Source: Mangrovimonas sp. YM274
GTDB lineage: Bacteria > Bacteroidota > Bacteroidia > Flavobacteriales > Flavobacteriaceae
Reading direction: 5' to 3'
NCBI RefSeq assembly: GCF_030908385.1
Contig: NZ_CP133091.1
Span: 1,052,501 to 1,116,500 of the forward strand
Length of the DNA stretch: 64,000 nt
The notes beneath the pieces were generated by a model, which was not told the origin of the DNA, did not search any database, and saw only the letters and a list, made by a program, of their open reading frames with translations. A program made the translations under genes and the position numbers. Of the stretch, positions 60,868 through 64,000 are shown in pieces. How positions within the stretch are numbered: the stretch's first letter is position 1; each line of letters opens with the position of its first letter.

Positions 60868-61567
60868 TTGCATGTTGGGTATTTTGAATGTTCTTGGTTT
60901 TGAAATACCTGTAGCATTCAATATTTAAAAATATAAGCAACATGCCATAAACACTATCCTCAATAGGGATGGTGGCAATCCTAATGCCTAGATTTTCACT
61001 ATTGTTATACCAAACAATGGGAGCATCCAACAAGGAGCCTGTCAGAATGCCGTTACTCGCTATAAAAAACGGTAATATACAGAGGTAAGTGAGGTAATGA
61101 AAAGCTAGGTCGACTTTTTTGAGTTTTAGGTAGATTAAATACAGTGAGCAAAGGCCAAAGGCGCTGAGCGTATAGAGTTTTTCAAAATTTAAAACTGCAA
61201 CAATCGTAAAAACGACAATTAGAATTGTCGTGATTTTTGCCTGAATTGTGTTCAATGGATTCTTTGCAATCAGTGAGTTTAGGGCGAAATAAGTAAACAC
61301 ACAGGCAAAGGGAATACAGATAAAAAATAGAATTTCTTCAATGGGTAAATCGGCAATATTTATTCTTAGTAAATAGTCGCTGTTAAATCCCCAAACTCCA
61401 ATATTGGTGAAATACCAATCCCAAATTAAAAATAAAAAGGTCACTATTACATTGCCCTTAAAAAAGGCTTTCCAATTTTTATAAAAAGGATATTTGCTGT
61501 AGAAACTAGCAATAACAGGAATTAGGATACAGGCAAAATTTACAAGTAGATAGGTGTAGGGCCTCAT
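60860..61567 (-). CDS. lycopene cyclase-domain protein (CrtYcd type)
   Basis: This 235-residue membrane protein has about seven hydrophobic segments and two repeats of the heterodimeric-type lycopene cyclase domain. One is at about 45-95 (WDWYFTNIGVWGFNSDYLL, ADLPIEEILFFICIPFACV), with the catalytic-type Glu-Glu in PIEE; the second half has IPIEDSVYGMLLI. It should make beta-carotene from lycopene at the inner membrane. It is the last gene of crtI-crtB-crtZ-crtYcd, with a one-base overlap with crtZ. Confidence 0.88.
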   Translation of the reverse strand: MRPYTYLLVNFACILIPVIASFYSKYPFYKNWKAFFKGNVIVTFLFLIWDWYFTNIGVWGFNSDYLLRINIADLPIEEILFFICIPFACVFTYFALNSLIAKNPLNTIQAKITTILIVVFTIVAVLNFEKLYTLSAFGLCSLYLIYLKLKKVDLAFHYLTYLCILPFFIASNGILTGSLLDAPIVWYNNSENLGIRIATIPIEDSVYGMLLIFLNIECYRYFKTKNIQNTQHAIT

Positions 61568-62025
61568 TATGCTTTGAACTGTTTATGAAACTTTTTAGGA
61601 ACCCATAGCATTCCGAAGCACTCACCGTCTTCCTTGTCCAAATGTTTGTGATGTACTTTATGGGCTTTTCGTAGCCCAATGAGGTATTTATTCTTAATAT
61701 TCTTGAACCATTTAAAGCGTTGGTGGATTAAAACATCATGGATTAAGAAGTAAGCAATGCCATAGAAAAAAATGCCCAATCCAATAAAGAACATAAAGTT
61801 TAATTTTGGGACAGCTCCAAAATAGAACAGGGCTATGCTGGGGATTGCAAAAATGATGAAAAAGGCATCGTTTTTTTCAAATACATGAGGGTATTTAGGT
61901 TGGTGGTGATCTTCATGGAGATACCATAAAAATCCGTGCATGATATATTTATGGGTAAACCACGTAACCAATTCCATAAAGGAGAATGTGAGAACGGTAA
62001 TTGCTATGTACAATAGAATTTCCAT
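61567..62025 (-). CDS. crtZ: beta-carotene hydroxylase
   Basis: This 152-residue non-haem di-iron hydroxylase of the fatty-acid hydroxylase superfamily adds 3-hydroxyls to beta-carotene, giving zeaxanthin. His boxes are HKYIMHGFLWYLHEDHH (about 25-41), HDVLIHQ (about 95-101) and KAHKVHHKHL (about 119-128), spaced as in CrtZ. Membrane segments lie between them. Length fits CrtZ. Its start is 11 bases after the crtB stop. Confidence 0.92.
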   Translation of the reverse strand: MEILLYIAITVLTFSFMELVTWFTHKYIMHGFLWYLHEDHHQPKYPHVFEKNDAFFIIFAIPSIALFYFGAVPKLNFMFFIGLGIFFYGIAYFLIHDVLIHQRFKWFKNIKNKYLIGLRKAHKVHHKHLDKEDGECFGMLWVPKKFHKQFKA

Positions 62026-62036
62026 ACCAATATGTT

Positions 62037-62873
62037 TTAGATAAAGTTTAATTTAAAGCGTATGTAAGCCTTTGTTAAGATAAGAATTTTTAAGGGGTTG
62101 GAGATTCTAATACGTTCATTTAATATATGTTTAGAATCTAGTCTTTTTAATTTCTTCAATAAATTTAAATAATATTTATAGGCCAAATACACGCCCAATC
62201 TACTTTCAAGTGGTAACACCACAATGCCTTTAAAGGCTTCACGAAAATCATTTTCAATATCTTCAATAATGGCTTTTTTGTTGAGTTCAGATAGGGAATT
62301 GTTGTTCACGTTAGGAAAGTAGGAGCGCCCTAGTATTTCCATATCGTCTTTAAAATCTCTCAAGAAATTGACCTTTTGAAATGCTGAACCTAAGTATTGT
62401 GCAGGTGTTTTTAAAAGCTGGAACATGTCTTCGTCATTATTGGTAAAAACCCTTAGGCACATAAGTCCAACTACATCGGCGGACCCGTAAATATAGTTTT
62501 CGTAGGCTTCTTTAGTGGTGTATTCTTTTATTTTTAAATCCATTTCCATTCGCTTCAAAAAATCATCTGCATACGTATGCAGGTTATATTTCCATGCAAC
62601 TTCTTGAAAGGCGTTTAATATTGGGTTTAAACTAATTTTTCGCTCTATGGCTTTTTTGTATTCTTCCTTAAACTCTTCAAATAAACCCTCCTGATCATAC
62701 TCGTGAAATGAATCGACAATTTCATCGGCATAGCGTACAAATCCATAGATGGCATATATGGCAGGTCTAATGGAAGGCGCAAAAAGTTTGATACCCATGG
62801 AAAAAGAAGTGCTATACTCTTGGGTTACAATTTTGCTGCATTTGAGGCTTGAAGTGTCAAAAAGTGCTTTCAT
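62037..62873 (-). CDS. crtB: phytoene synthase
   Basis: CrtB joins two geranylgeranyl diphosphates to phytoene, the first committed carotenoid step. The 278-residue protein has two Asp-rich motifs: YADEIVDSF (about 47-55), and NFLRDFKDDMEILGRSYFPN (about 168-187). The YIYGSADVVGLMCLRVF stretch is the usual Y-x-x-x-x-A-x-x-V-G block. crtI overlaps its start by 4 bases (ATGA), so the two are coupled. Confidence 0.95.
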   Translation of the reverse strand: MKALFDTSSLKCSKIVTQEYSTSFSMGIKLFAPSIRPAIYAIYGFVRYADEIVDSFHEYDQEGLFEEFKEEYKKAIERKISLNPILNAFQEVAWKYNLHTYADDFLKRMEMDLKIKEYTTKEAYENYIYGSADVVGLMCLRVFTNNDEDMFQLLKTPAQYLGSAFQKVNFLRDFKDDMEILGRSYFPNVNNNSLSELNKKAIIEDIENDFREAFKGIVVLPLESRLGVYLAYKYYLNLLKKLKRLDSKHILNERIRISNPLKILILTKAYIRFKLNFI

Positions 62874-64000
62874 AGTTTGGTGTGTTTTTGAATGAGTTCG
62901 CTAACAATTTTTCCGGAGATAAGAGAAGGTGGTACTCCAGGGCCCGGTACGGTAAGTTGTCCGCAGAAATAGAGGTTGTTAACTTTTTTGCTTTTTAATT
63001 TAGGGCGTAATACATGGGTTTGCATTAGGGTGTTTGCCAAACCGTAAGCATTCCCTTTGTAAGCATTGTAATCCTCTTTAAAATTGTTGATACAGTAGGA
63101 TTCCTTAAAAAGAATATGGTCAAAAAGCGGTTGGTCCGTTAGGTGTTCCAAGCGCTCTATAATTTGTTTGAAATAATGATTTCTTATCAGGTCATTATCT
63201 TCTAGGTCGGGGGCCAAAGGTATAAGGAAAATACCGGCTTCTGTGCCTTCAGGAGCGGTTGTGGCATCTGTAATACTTGGGAAGCTAGCATAAAAAAGAG
63301 GGTTTTCTGGCCATTCTTTGGTATTGTAAATGGTTTTTGCATGAATTTCAAAATCACTGTCAAAGCAAAGCGTATGATGAGATACGTTGCTAAGTTTTTT
63401 GTCGAAACCTACATAAAAAAGAAGCGCTGAAGGGGCGAAGGTTCTGTTGTTCCAATAGGTTTCGGAATATTGCCTGAACTGTTTTGGAAGCAAGGTTTCC
63501 GTATGATGGTAATCGGCTCCGCTTAATAGGATATCACAAGTATATTCTTTGGAATTTGTTAGGACAGAGCTAACGGAATTCTTTTCAATCTTTATTGATT
63601 CAACTGGGCTATTGGTGAGTATGCTCACGCCTAAGCTCTCGGCTAAATCTTTCATAGCTTTAACTACCATATACATGCCGCCTTCAGGATGCCATGTTCC
63701 CAATTTAAAGTCGGCATAGTTCATAAAATTGTAAAAAGAGGGTGTGTTGCTGGGCTTCGCTCCGAGAAAAAGCACTGGAAATTCCAATATTTGTTGCAAC
63801 TTTTCATCTTTTACATATTGAGAAATATCCTTTTTGATACTGGTAGCAAACCTGTTCAGCTTGGTGACTGTTTTTAAGGTGACAATTTCAGTGACAGATT
63901 CCCCAGGTTGGTATACCAAATCCTTGATGGCAAGATTGTAGTTGTCCTCAGACTTATTAATGAACTTTTGCAAGGCCGTTCCACTATAGGGTTCTATCCT
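62870..64000 (-). CDS. crtI: phytoene desaturase, C-terminal part (partial)
   Basis: This FAD-dependent desaturase converts phytoene to lycopene. The frame is open to the window end, so the gene begins beyond 64000; 376 residues are present of a usual ~490. The N-terminal FAD-binding Rossmann motif is outside the window. Visible are GGMYMVVKAMKDLAE, LLSGADYHHTE, and the C-terminal FCGQLTVPGPGVPPSLISGK motif of CrtI. It leads the crtI-crtB-crtZ-crtYcd order; earlier genes may lie further on. Confidence 0.93.
   Translation of the reverse strand, partial: RIEPYSGTALQKFINKSEDNYNLAIKDLVYQPGESVTEIVTLKTVTKLNRFATSIKKDISQYVKDEKLQQILEFPVLFLGAKPSNTPSFYNFMNYADFKLGTWHPEGGMYMVVKAMKDLAESLGVSILTNSPVESIKIEKNSVSSVLTNSKEYTCDILLSGADYHHTETLLPKQFRQYSETYWNNRTFAPSALLFYVGFDKKLSNVSHHTLCFDSDFEIHAKTIYNTKEWPENPLFYASFPSITDATTAPEGTEAGIFLIPLAPDLEDNDLIRNHYFKQIIERLEHLTDQPLFDHILFKESYCINNFKEDYNAYKGNAYGLANTLMQTHVLRPKLKSKKVNNLYFCGQLTVPGPGVPPSLISGKIVSELIQKHTKL

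Overview
The window comes from a marine-type Flavobacteriaceae (Bacteroidota) chromosome. The reasons are the type IX secretion and gliding genes (gldJ, porU, porV), several secreted proteins with T9SS C-terminal sorting domains, promoters of the Bacteroidota form TTG-N17-23-TAnnTTTG, a zeaxanthin-type carotenoid cluster, low GC, and many N-terminal Met/Lys/Asn-rich signal peptides and lipoproteins. The genus cannot be fixed from sequence reading alone. No phage, transposase, CRISPR array or integrated plasmid is visible.

Layout. 1-533: 3' end of a 23S rRNA, a 5S rRNA and the operon terminator. 534-4949: a pectate-lyase locus (a multidomain PL1 lyase plus a secreted protein of unknown function, both T9SS cargo) with a 14-bp perfect palindrome and a degenerate copy upstream. 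4968-13306: an acyl-CoA dehydrogenase; anmK; a Glu/Leu-type dehydrogenase with nhaD; and an exbB-exbD-tonB-folC run. 13310-13712: two identical tRNA-Val(UAC) genes in a tandem duplication that carries promoter and terminator with each copy. 13717-25524: murF, gldJ, porU, porV, cdd, and pyruvate dehydrogenase E1alpha and E2. 25610-36415: a secreted cupin/DUF4242 pair, an M28 lipoprotein, SDR, HAD, SprT-like, manC, DUF389, MlaEF, and a PafA phosphatase overlapping a secreted endonuclease. 36426-42257: a glycosyltransferase and an FkbM methyltransferase next to a large FG-GAP surface protein with a near-perfect 267-bp internal repeat. 42264-53829: a FabH-like synthase, gcvP, a UbiA-like membrane protein, an ECF sigma factor with a small partner, a CDGSH protein, a ScyD/ScyE-family lipoprotein, an M3 peptidase, a candidate small RNA, and purE/purK. 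54002-60867: an hpt-adk gene fusion, a PLDc_N peptide, obgE, DUF4136, DinB, SDR, an orphan fragment of a T9SS sorting domain, a TPR protein and mpl. 60860-64000: crtYcd, crtZ, crtB and crtI, the last cut by the window end.

How the parts fit. The PorU/PorV proteins encoded here should process and attach the T9SS cargo encoded here: the lyase, the 3890-4858 protein and the FG-GAP protein. anmK, mpl and murF touch peptidoglycan recycling and synthesis. PafA plus the endonuclease looks like a unit that takes phosphate from extracellular nucleic acid. The most unusual items are the hpt-adk fusion, the higher-order repeat in the surface protein, the small RNA candidate at about 52.1 kb, the 18-bp inverted repeat in front of the FabH-like gene, and the orphan sorting-domain fragment at 58.5 kb. 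Most of the rest is ordinary core genome. I found nothing I would call a wholly new system.
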